A DNA stretch of 7,548 nucleotides from contig JANXTP010000019.1 of the NCBI GenBank assembly GCA_025352345.1, forward strand, positions 1 through 7,548, given 5' to 3'. Positions 1-5,145 of the stretch are shown in pieces. The stretch comes from Burkholderiales bacterium (GTDB lineage: Bacteria; Pseudomonadota; Gammaproteobacteria; Burkholderiales; Burkholderiaceae_C). The position numbers were made by a program, and so were the translations under genes. Under the pieces are notes generated by a model, which worked only from the letters and a program-made list of their open reading frames with translations, made no database searches and was not told the DNA's origin. Every line of letters begins with the position of its first letter. Positions within the stretch are counted from its first letter, which is position 1.

Positions 1-178
1 GGAACCAGCAGAAGAAGCCAAAAGCCACCACCGCCACCGCGCCCAGCACCGACCAGACGAGAGGCGACGCCGGATTCGGCAGCCGGTGGTCGGCCATCCA
101 GGTTTCCATGATCGACACCAGCGCAATCAGCACGATGCCGAGTGCGATGCTCGACTTCTTCTTGTAGTCCTCTTTCAC
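1..178 (-). CDS. Small inner-membrane protein, N-terminal part (partial)
   Basis: The family is not recognised. The minus strand reads open from a GTG at 178 to the window edge, giving 59 residues. The start is supported by a GGAG six bases upstream of the GTG. The protein begins with a lysine-rich cytoplasmic-looking stretch (MKEDYKKK), then a hydrophobic segment at about residues 10-24, a short polar loop with ETWMADHRLPNP, and a second hydrophobic segment at about residues 41-59 that is still running at the edge. The positive N terminus suggests an N-in orientation. The gene is divergent from livH, separated by 184 bases. A TATTCT about 28 bases before the GTG could be a -10 element, but no convincing -35 is seen. 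No function can be assigned from this piece. Confidence 0.6.
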   Translation of the reverse strand, partial: MKEDYKKKSSIALGIVLIALVSIMETWMADHRLPNPASPLVWSVLGAVAVVAFGFFCWF

Positions 179-362
179 GTCGGTCTCCGGTTGAACGCGC
201 CGGAAAAGAATAGCCCAGACCCAGCGCAGGGCGCGTCCGGAGCGCTCGGCCGCGGCTCAATCTTCGGCGACACGTCGCACGCCGCGCGAGGTACGCATCT
301 TGCGCGGCCTCGTTATTAATTTTCCGTGCGCCGCATCGACAGCCGAGGATCGACTTCTCCCG
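179..362. promoter_or_regulatory. Divergent intergenic region upstream of livH
   Basis: These 184 bases separate a minus-strand membrane-protein gene from livH and should hold promoters for both. The sequence shows an AT-rich patch at about 311-324 (with TTATTAAT), about 40 bases before livH, but I find no -35 hexamer at a standard distance from it. A minus-strand TATTCT lies at 207-212. A purine stretch GAGGA at 345-349 is 13 bases from the livH ATG, which is long for a ribosome binding site. No clear operator palindrome was found. The promoter role is inferred from gene layout. Confidence 0.35.
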
Positions 363-1286
363 ATGGACACCTTCATCCAGCAGCTCATCAACGGGCTGGT
401 GCTCGGCAGTGTGTATGCGCTGGTGGCCCTCGGCTACACGATGGTCTACGGGATCATCAACCTGATCAATTTCGCCCACGGTGAAGTCTTGATGGTGGGC
501 GCATTGACCAGCTGGACAGTGGTGACCGCGCTGGCCGACAGCGGCCTGCCGAGCTGGCTGCTGATGCTGATCTCGCTGGTCGGGGCCGTCGTCGTCTGCA
601 CGGTGCTGAATTTCGGCATCGAGAAGATCGCCTACCGGCCACTGCGCAACGCGCCGCGCCTGGCGCCGCTGATCACCGCGATGGGCATGAGCCTGCTGCT
701 GCAGACGCTGGCGCTGATCATCTGGAAGCCGAACCCGAAGCCGTACCCGATCCTGCTGCCAGCCGAGCCCTTCCACATCGGCGGCGCGGTGATCAACACC
801 ACGCAGATCCTGATCCTGGTCGTCACCGCGGTCACGCTGGCCGGCCTGATGTTCCTGGTCAACCGCACGAAGCTGGGCCGCGCGATGCGCGCCACCGCCG
901 AGAACCCGCGCGTGGCCGGGCTGATGGGCGTGAAGCCCGATGTGATCATCTCGGCCACCTTCGTCATCGGTGCGGCACTGGCCGCGCTTGCTGGCGTGAT
1001 GTACGCCGCCAACTACGGCTCGGTGCAACACAGCATGGGTTTTCTGCCTGGGCTGAAGGCCTTCACCGCCGCAGTGTTCGGCGGCATCGGCAATCTGGCC
1101 GGCGCGATGCTGGGCGGCGTGCTGCTGGGCCTGATCGAGGCACTGGGCGCGGGCTACATCGGTGTGCTGACCGGCGGCGTGCTGGGCAGCCAGTACCAGG
1201 ACATCTTCGCCTTCATCGTGCTGATCGGCGTGCTGACGCTGCGCCCGCAAGGCCTGCTCGGCGAACGGGTGGCCGACCGTGCGTGA
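363..1286 (+). CDS. livH: Branched-chain amino acid ABC transporter permease LivH
   Basis: This is one of two inner-membrane permease subunits of a high-affinity branched-chain amino acid (Leu/Ile/Val-type, HAAT family) importer. The protein has 307 residues, essentially the E. coli LivH length of 308. It has about eight hydrophobic segments and the family hallmark GIINLINFAHGE at residues 30-41. A cytoplasmic EAA-type loop lies at about residues 173-190 (RAMRATAENPRVAG), where the ATPases dock. The C-terminal half carries the glycine-rich AVFGGIGNLAGAMLGG segment usual for this family. The ATG at 363 was chosen because the protein then begins MDTFIQQLINGLVLGS as family members do. The frame is open to a TTG at 300, but that would add 21 residues with no family character. 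It is the first gene of livHMGF, and its stop lies 10 bases before the chosen livM start. The substrate could also be amides or urea, since relatives differ in specificity. Confidence 0.95.
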   Translation: MDTFIQQLINGLVLGSVYALVALGYTMVYGIINLINFAHGEVLMVGALTSWTVVTALADSGLPSWLLMLISLVGAVVVCTVLNFGIEKIAYRPLRNAPRLAPLITAMGMSLLLQTLALIIWKPNPKPYPILLPAEPFHIGGAVINTTQILILVVTAVTLAGLMFLVNRTKLGRAMRATAENPRVAGLMGVKPDVIISATFVIGAALAALAGVMYAANYGSVQHSMGFLPGLKAFTAAVFGGIGNLAGAMLGGVLLGLIEALGAGYIGVLTGGVLGSQYQDIFAFIVLIGVLTLRPQGLLGERVADRA

Positions 1287-1296
1287 GGACTCTCCA

Positions 1297-2403
1297 GTGA
1301 ACTCGCCCTCCGGCTCGGGGCGCAAGCTCGGCGTTTTCCTGCTGGCCGCCGTCGCGCTGCTGGTGCTGCCGCTGATCGCGCAGCAGTTCGGCAACGCCTG
1401 GGTGCGCATCATCGATACCGCGCTGCTCTACGTGCTGCTGGCCCTCGGCCTGAACATCGTCGTCGGCTATGCCGGCCTGCTGGACCTCGGCTATGTGGCG
1501 TTCTATGCGGTCGGTGCCTACCTGTTCGCGCTGGTCGCGAGCCCGCAGCTGACCGACAACTTCCCAGCCTTCGCGGCCATGTTCCCGAATGGCCTGCATG
1601 CGCCGATCTGGGTGGTGCTGCCGGTTGGTGCGGCGCTGGCGGGTCTGGCCGGACTGCTGCTAGGCGCGCCGACGCTGAAGCTGCGCGGCGATTACCTGGC
1701 GATCGTTACGCTGGGCTTCGGCGAGATCATCCGTGTGTTCCTGGCGAACATGGAGCAGCCCTACAACATCACCAACGGCCCACGCGGCATCGGTCAGATC
1801 GACTCGCTGTCGCTGTTCGGCTGGGATATGACGAAGAAGTGGAATCTGTTCGGGCTCAGCATTCCGTCGGTCACCAATTACTACTACCTGTTCCTGGCCT
1901 TGGTCGTCGTCGGTGTGCTGATCTGCTACCGGCTGGAGCGCAGCCGCATCGGTCGCGCCTGGATGGCGATCCGCGAAGACGAGATCGCGGCCAAGGCGAT
2001 GGGCATCAACACCCGCAACCTGAAGCTGCTGGCCTTCGGCATGGGCGCCACCTTCGGCGGTGTGGCCGGCGTGCTGTTCGCCAGCTTCCAGGGCTTCGTG
2101 TCGCCGGAGTCGTTCTCGTTGCAGGAGTCGGTGTTGATCGTCGCGATGGTGGTGCTCGGTGGCCTGGGCCACATCCCCGGCGTCGTCGTCGGGGCACTGC
2201 TGCTGGCCGCGCTGCCTGAGGTGCTGCGTTATGTGGCCGGCCCGTTGCAGGCGATGACCGGTGGCCGGCTCGACGCGGCCATCCTGCGCCAGCTGCTGAT
2301 CGCGCTGGCGATGATCGGCATCATGCTGGCACGCCCGCGCGGCCTGTGGCCGGCGCCGGAGCATGGTCGTTCTGCGACGGCGGAGGCAGTGACTTCGCGA
2401 TGA
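1297..2403 (+). CDS. livM: Branched-chain amino acid ABC transporter permease LivM
   Basis: This is the second permease of the importer, pairing with LivH in the inner membrane. The chosen GTG at 1297 gives 368 residues. It is preceded by GAGGA at 1285-1289 with seven bases of spacing, which is a better site than the in-frame GTG at 1279 that overlaps the end of livH and would add six residues. The family signature GLNIVVGYAGLLDLGYVAFY lies at residues 51-70. The ATPase-contact loop (WMAIREDEIAAKAMGIN) is at about residues 222-238 and is followed by a glycine-rich membrane segment. It lacks the long N-terminal extension of E. coli LivM (about 425 residues), as many proteobacterial LivM proteins do. 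The stop overlaps the livG start in an ATGA, so the two are probably translationally coupled. Confidence 0.94.
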   Translation: MNSPSGSGRKLGVFLLAAVALLVLPLIAQQFGNAWVRIIDTALLYVLLALGLNIVVGYAGLLDLGYVAFYAVGAYLFALVASPQLTDNFPAFAAMFPNGLHAPIWVVLPVGAALAGLAGLLLGAPTLKLRGDYLAIVTLGFGEIIRVFLANMEQPYNITNGPRGIGQIDSLSLFGWDMTKKWNLFGLSIPSVTNYYYLFLALVVVGVLICYRLERSRIGRAWMAIREDEIAAKAMGINTRNLKLLAFGMGATFGGVAGVLFASFQGFVSPESFSLQESVLIVAMVVLGGLGHIPGVVVGALLLAALPEVLRYVAGPLQAMTGGRLDAAILRQLLIALAMIGIMLARPRGLWPAPEHGRSATAEAVTSR

Positions 2404-3179
2404 ACGGCACCGTGTTGAACGTGGCCGGCGTCTCGAAGCGCTTTGGTGGTTTGCAGGCGCTGTCCGATGTCGGCATCGCGATCGAACGCGGCATGGTCTA
2501 TGGCCTGATCGGACCGAACGGCGCGGGCAAGACCACCTTCTTCAATGTGATCACCGGGCTCTATACGCCCGACGCGGGCCACTTCGAGCTCGGCGGCCAG
2601 CCGTACCGGCCAAGTTCGGTGCACCAGGTGGCGAAGGCCGGCATCGCGCGCACCTTCCAGAACATCCGGCTGTTCGCCGACATGACCGCGCTGGAGAACG
2701 TGATGGTCGGCCGCCATGTGCGCACACAGTCCGGTCTGATCGGTGCGGTGTTCCGCACCCCGTCGTTCAAGGCGGAGGAAGCCGCCATCGCGCGGCGCGC
2801 GCGGGAGTTGCTGGACTACGTCGGCATCGGCGCGTATGCCGATTTCAAGGCGCGCACCTTGAGCTACGGCGACCAGCGCCGGCTCGAGATCGCGCGCGCG
2901 CTGGCCACCGACCCTCAGCTGATTGCCCTCGACGAGCCCGCCGCCGGCATGAACGCGACCGAGAAGCTCGTGCTGCGCGCGCTGATCGACCGCATCAGAC
3001 ATGACGGAAGAACCATCCTGTTGATCGAACACGACGTCAAGCTCGTGATGGGCCTGTGCGACCGAGTGACGGTGCTCGACTACGGCAAGCCGATCGCGGT
3101 GGGCACGCCGGCCGAGGTGCAGCGCGATGCCACAGTGATCGAGGCCTACCTCGGTGTGTCGCATCAAGCCCATGGTTGA
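2400..3179 (+). CDS. livG: Branched-chain amino acid ABC transporter ATP-binding protein LivG
   Basis: This cytoplasmic ATPase powers the Liv importer. It has 259 residues (E. coli LivG 255). All ABC motifs are intact: Walker A GPNGAGKT at 38-45, Q-loop Gln87 in RTFQNIRLF, signature LSYGDQ at 154-159, Walker B LIALDE at 174-179 and the H-loop His211 in IEHDVKLV. The signature LSYGDQ in place of LSGGQ is normal for LivG. The C-terminal part with AVGTPAEVQ and VIEAYLG is typical of the branched-chain amino acid transporter ATPase domain. The ATG at 2400 overlaps the livM stop by four bases. A GGAGG at 2382-2386 lies 13 bases upstream, so coupling to livM translation is likely more important. 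The frame extends upstream to 2346, but the extra residues lie inside livM and look non-native. Confidence 0.95.
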   Translation: MNGTVLNVAGVSKRFGGLQALSDVGIAIERGMVYGLIGPNGAGKTTFFNVITGLYTPDAGHFELGGQPYRPSSVHQVAKAGIARTFQNIRLFADMTALENVMVGRHVRTQSGLIGAVFRTPSFKAEEAAIARRARELLDYVGIGAYADFKARTLSYGDQRRLEIARALATDPQLIALDEPAAGMNATEKLVLRALIDRIRHDGRTILLIEHDVKLVMGLCDRVTVLDYGKPIAVGTPAEVQRDATVIEAYLGVSHQAHG

Positions 3180-3183
3180 CGCA

Positions 3184-3897
3184 ATGAACCCACCTTTGCT
3201 GAAGGTCAGCGGCTTGAGGGTCGCCTACGGCGGCATCCAGGCCGTCAAGGGCGTCAGCTTCGAGGTGCAGCCCGGTGAGCTCGTCAGTCTGATAGGGGCC
3301 AATGGCGCCGGCAAGACGACGACGCTGAAGGCGATCACCGGACTGCAACCGGTGGCTGCGGGCGACATCGAATTCATGGGCGCGTCGATCAAGGGGCAGG
3401 GCCCATGGGACCTGGTGCGCCAGGGCCTGGTGATGGTGCCCGAGGGCCGCGGCACCTTCACCCGAATGACGATCCACGAGAACCTGTTGATGGGCGCATA
3501 CATCCGGGACGACAAGGCCATCGAGGCCGACATCGATCGCGTGTTTGACATCTTTCCGCGCCTGAAAGAACGCCGCCGCCAGCTTGCCGGCACGATGAGC
3601 GGCGGCGAGCAGCAGATGCTGGCGATGGGCCGCGCGCTGATGGCCCGGCCGAAGCTGCTGTTGCTGGACGAGCCGTCGATGGGCCTGTCGCCGATCATGG
3701 TCGACAAGATCTTCGAGGTGATCAACGACATCCACCGCCAGGGGGTCACGGTGCTGCTGGTCGAGCAGAACGCCAGCCGCGCGCTGCAGCTGGCGAGCCG
3801 TGGCTACGTGATGGAGTCGGGCGAGGTCACGATGAGCGGCGACGCGAAGGCGCTGCTGAGCGACCCGAAGGTGAGGGCGGCTTATCTGGGGGAGTGA
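3184..3897 (+). CDS. livF: Branched-chain amino acid ABC transporter ATP-binding protein LivF
   Basis: This is the second ATPase of the importer, expected to pair with LivG under the LivHM permeases. From the ATG at 3184 it has 237 residues, the same as E. coli LivF. Walker A GANGAGKT is at 38-45, the VPEGRGTF region around Glu87 takes the Q-loop position, the signature MSGGEQ is at 138-143 and Walker B LLLLDE at 158-163. Where most ABC ATPases have the H-loop histidine this protein has Gln195 (VEQNA), which is characteristic of LivF. The start is uncertain: an ATG at 3172 overlapping the end of livG would add four residues and a GTG at 3154 would add ten. None has a clear ribosome binding site; 3184 was chosen by length and a family-like N terminus. 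It closes the operon. Confidence 0.94.
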   Translation: MNPPLLKVSGLRVAYGGIQAVKGVSFEVQPGELVSLIGANGAGKTTTLKAITGLQPVAAGDIEFMGASIKGQGPWDLVRQGLVMVPEGRGTFTRMTIHENLLMGAYIRDDKAIEADIDRVFDIFPRLKERRRQLAGTMSGGEQQMLAMGRALMARPKLLLLDEPSMGLSPIMVDKIFEVINDIHRQGVTVLLVEQNASRALQLASRGYVMESGEVTMSGDAKALLSDPKVRAAYLGE

Positions 3898-3951
3898 CTC
3901 GGGCGAGCGATGCCGTCGAGTGAATCGCTGACACCGCACGCAGGTGTTGCA

Positions 3952-3974
3952 CGGGCACTCCAACGGCCTGCCCG
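3952..3974. terminator. Hairpin between livF and the toxin-antitoxin genes
   Basis: CGGGCA at 3952-3957 pairs perfectly with TGCCCG at 3969-3974 around an 11-base loop. A second, weaker inverted pair (ACACC 3931-3935 with GGTGT 3943-3947) lies just upstream. Neither is followed by a T-run, so they do not form a standard intrinsic terminator. The position, 55 bases after the livF stop and 29 before the next gene, fits either termination of liv transcripts or an autoregulatory operator for the toxin-antitoxin genes. Both roles are inferences. Confidence 0.25.
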
Positions 3975-3991
3975 GCGTAACCTGAGGCGAC

Positions 3992-3997
3992 AGGAGG
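3992..3997 (+). promoter_or_regulatory. Strong ribosome binding site of the DUF433 gene
   Basis: AGGAGG at 3992-3997 lies five bases before the ATG at 4003. It is the best Shine-Dalgarno match I saw in the window and fixes the start of the DUF433 gene, although the frame stays open upstream to 3910. Confidence 0.75.
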
Positions 3998-4002
3998 CCG
4001 TG

Positions 4003-4221
4003 ATGGACAACTCGATCGTCAGCCGTGACCCGGAGATCATGAGTGGAGCGCTGTGCTTCGCCGGTACCCGCGTGCCTGTGAAGCACCTGTTCGACTATCT
4101 TGAAAGCTCGTCCTCGCTGGACGACTTCCTGGAAGACTTTCCTACCGTGTCTCGGCAGCGCGCCATCGCCGTTTTGGAGGCTGCCCGAACCACATTGGCG
4201 GCAGATGCGCCTGCTTCTTGA
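4003..4221 (+). CDS. DUF433 domain protein, VapB45-like antitoxin
   Basis: This is a 72-residue protein of the DUF433 family, whose members are predicted DNA-binding antitoxins encoded before PIN-like toxins; the mycobacterial VapBC45 pair is the known relative. Visible family features are the N-terminal RDPEIMSG at residues 8-15, the GTRVPV core at 21-26 followed by a helix to about residue 34, the DDFLEDFPTVS segment at 40-50 and a helix with RAIAVLEAAR at 53-62. These match the family consensus of a dPei..G.p.i.GTRi.v start and a d.P.lt.e.i..aL end. AGGAGG five bases before the ATG sets the start. It overlaps the following DUF5615 gene by 17 bases in another frame, which is common for toxin-antitoxin pairs. 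The likely role, neutralising the downstream protein and repressing its own operon, is inferred from family and layout. Confidence 0.88.
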   Translation: MDNSIVSRDPEIMSGALCFAGTRVPVKHLFDYLESSSSLDDFLEDFPTVSRQRAIAVLEAARTTLAADAPAS

Positions 4222-4537
4222 TGAGTCGGTTCCCGCCAAGCTGAGGCGGCACCTTCCCAGCCACGAGGTTCGGACAGCGGTTGAAATGGGCTGGTCCGGT
4301 GTCAAGAACGGAAAACTGCTTGCTCTGGCCAGCACCAGCCTTGAGGCATTCGTTACCGTGGATAGGAACATGCCCTTTCAGCAAAACCTGACCACGCTGC
4401 CCATTGCGCTCGTGGTGCTGGAGTCGGTCTCAAACGAGTTGTCTGCACTGCTGCCATTGCTGCCGGCGCTGGAACAGGAACTGGCTGCACTGAAGCCTAA
4501 GAGTTATGTACTCGTACGCGATTCGCTGCGGGGATAG
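4205..4537 (+). CDS. DUF5615 family PIN-like protein, predicted toxin
   Basis: This is a 110-residue protein of the DUF5615 (Mut7-C/PIN-like) family, the usual partner of DUF433 proteins and predicted to be an RNase toxin. The N-terminal strand RLLLDESVP at residues 2-10 carries Asp6 and Glu7. A conserved HEVRTAVEMGWSGVKNGKLL segment follows at residues 20-39, then the central strand FVTVDRNMPFQQNL at 49-62 with Asp53. Acidic residues at these strand ends are the expected metal ligands of PIN-like nucleases. The C-terminal half is a hydrophobic strand (IALVVL) and a leucine-rich helix at about 75-95. The ATG at 4205 lies inside the end of the DUF433 gene and begins exactly with the family MRLLLDE motif. 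A longer open frame starts at 4100, but it reads through the antitoxin gene and lacks family character. The protein looks full length. Toxicity is inferred. Confidence 0.87.
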   Translation: MRLLLDESVPAKLRRHLPSHEVRTAVEMGWSGVKNGKLLALASTSLEAFVTVDRNMPFQQNLTTLPIALVVLESVSNELSALLPLLPALEQELAALKPKSYVLVRDSLRG

Positions 4538-4567
4538 TTGCAAAAAGGCATGGCGTAGAACGACGTG

Positions 4568-4855
4568 CTACTTTCGTCGCACTTCAGCACGTGAGCTGTA
4601 GTCCTGTCCACCGCGCAGGAACTCCATGATTTCCTGCGCACCCGATTGCTTGAACTCCGGACTCAAGCTGCTGCGCACCTTCGACGCGGCTGCCCGCAGC
4701 TTTGCACGCCGGTCGTTCTTCACATGGCTGGTCACTGCGGTGATGACGATCTTGCTGCCGTCAAGGCTAAATGTGACCTCGCTGCCAGAAGCGATGTCCG
4801 CTGCGGTGCGGATGTGTTTCGGGATGGTGACTTGCCCCTTGGCGGTGATCAGCAT
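4568..4855 (-). CDS. AbrB/MazE/SpoVT-type (VapB-like) antitoxin, no toxin beside it
   Basis: This is a 95-residue swapped-hairpin AbrB-type protein. The DNA-binding domain spans about residues 1-41: the family motif TAKGQVTIPKHIR at 4-16, a G-S-E turn at 24-26 and the second hairpin DGSKIVIT at 32-39. The remainder is a helical tail ending in AQEIMEFLRG, which resembles the toxin-binding tail of VapB antitoxins (often a DEIM..LRG type motif). The ATG at 4855 was chosen because the domain begins there; the frame is open to 4927, but the added residues have no family character. The ribosome binding site is weak (AAAGAG, about eight bases upstream). Downstream on the minus strand, where vapC would be expected, only 30 bases separate it from the end of the oppositely oriented DUF5615 gene, so it has no toxin partner here. 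It may be a solitary regulator or the remnant of a module. Confidence 0.85.
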   Translation of the reverse strand: MLITAKGQVTIPKHIRTAADIASGSEVTFSLDGSKIVITAVTSHVKNDRRAKLRAAASKVRSSLSPEFKQSGAQEIMEFLRGGQDYSSRAEVRRK

Positions 4856-4986
4856 GCTGACGCTCTTTCGAGTCGGTGGGATTCGGAGGTTCACGGAGTT
4901 TTTGAGCGGCGTCACGGAAGTAGGCAACGAGGCCCTCCTCGAAAGCCGAAAGGAAAGGAGGCATGGTAAGTTTTGTACATACCACT

Positions 4987-5024
4987 TTGATTGTCGTGCC
5001 CACCCGTTTATAGAATTAAATTCT
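4987..5024. promoter_or_regulatory. AT-rich palindrome with promoter-like hexamers
   Basis: AGAATT at 5012-5017 and AATTCT at 5019-5024 form a near-perfect 13-base palindrome around one A, in the most AT-rich patch of the window. A plus-strand pair TTGATT (4987-4992) and TATAGA (5009-5014) has 16-base spacing. On the minus strand TATAAA (5012-5007) could be the -10 for the AbrB-type gene about 150 bases downstream, though its -35 is poor. AbrB-type antitoxins usually bind palindromes at their own promoters, so an operator is plausible. No assay-level evidence can be read from sequence. Confidence 0.4.
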
Positions 5025-5047
5025 GCCGAAGCGGTTGAGTCATATCC

Positions 5048-5067
5048 GGCAACGGGTGCTGCGAATC
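5048..5067 (+). repeat. Imperfect direct repeat, copy 1
   Basis: This copy has GGCAAC, then seven bases, then GCGAATC. It resembles copy 2, which starts 78 bases downstream and has five bases between the same two blocks. It overlaps the left arm of the long inverted repeat. Confidence 0.45.
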
Positions 5068-5124
5068 GGAAATCTGTTGAGGTCTAGAACCTTCCCCGCT
5101 ACGCCTCTTTCCGACAGCACCCGT
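5052..5124. repeat. Long imperfect inverted repeat (stem-loop)
   Basis: ACGGGTGCTG at 5052-5061 pairs perfectly with CAGCACCCGT at 5115-5124. After a four-base bulge (CGAA) TCGGAAA at 5066-5072 pairs with TTTCCGA at 5108-5114. A further GAGG at 5079-5082 can pair with CCTC at 5104-5107. Together this makes about 21 base pairs with bulges around a loop of 21 bases. It lies 21 bases beyond the stop codon of the minus-strand reductase gene and has no T-run on either side. It may be a transcript-end structure, a processed intergenic repeat, or the remains of a mobile or recombination site. I do not recognise it as a named element. Confidence 0.6.
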
Positions 5125-5125
5125 A

Positions 5126-5143
5126 GGCAACTGGATGCGAATC
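5126..5143 (+). repeat. Imperfect direct repeat, copy 2
   Basis: GGCAAC, five bases, GCGAATC, ending three bases before the stop codon of the reductase gene on the other strand. It sits just outside the right arm of the inverted repeat. Both copies are soon followed by TCTGT, three bases later in copy 1 once the extra GGAAA is counted and directly in copy 2. Confidence 0.45.
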
Positions 5144-5145
5144 TG

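Noticed and set aside
191..219. TTGAAC with a following AAGAAT as a plus-strand promoter
   Set aside because: The spacing is only nine bases, and no -10 lies at 16-18 bases.
86..319. Plus-strand open frame of 77 codons at the left end
   Set aside because: It runs opposite the membrane-protein gene, whose minus-strand frame has a good ribosome binding site and hydrophobic helices; this frame has neither.
2229..3173. Minus-strand open frame (314 codons) over livG
   Set aside because: It lies opposite an ATPase with all motifs intact, and its composition is that of a complementary-strand shadow.
3763..3771. Gln instead of the H-loop His in LivF
   Set aside because: This is the normal state for LivF proteins, not a mutation.
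4313..4315. Lys37 of the DUF5615 protein (KNGKLL), where Glu is often found (NGELL)
   Set aside because: I recall family members with Lys or Gln at this position too, so it cannot be called a lost catalytic residue without an alignment.
3037..4371. Long minus-strand open frame (444 codons) over livF and the toxin-antitoxin genes
   Set aside because: It is antisense to well-supported genes, is rich in His, Arg and Gln with no recognisable domain, and is typical of spurious frames in GC-rich DNA.
4963..5013. Tiny plus-strand ORF of 16 codons after AGGAAAGGAGG
   Set aside because: The Shine-Dalgarno-like run ends one base before the ATG, which is too close for normal initiation, and the peptide has no other support.
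5034..5040. GTTGAGT matching the integron core pattern GTTRRRY
   Set aside because: A degenerate seven-base pattern is common by chance, and no properly placed inverse core frames the nearby hairpin.
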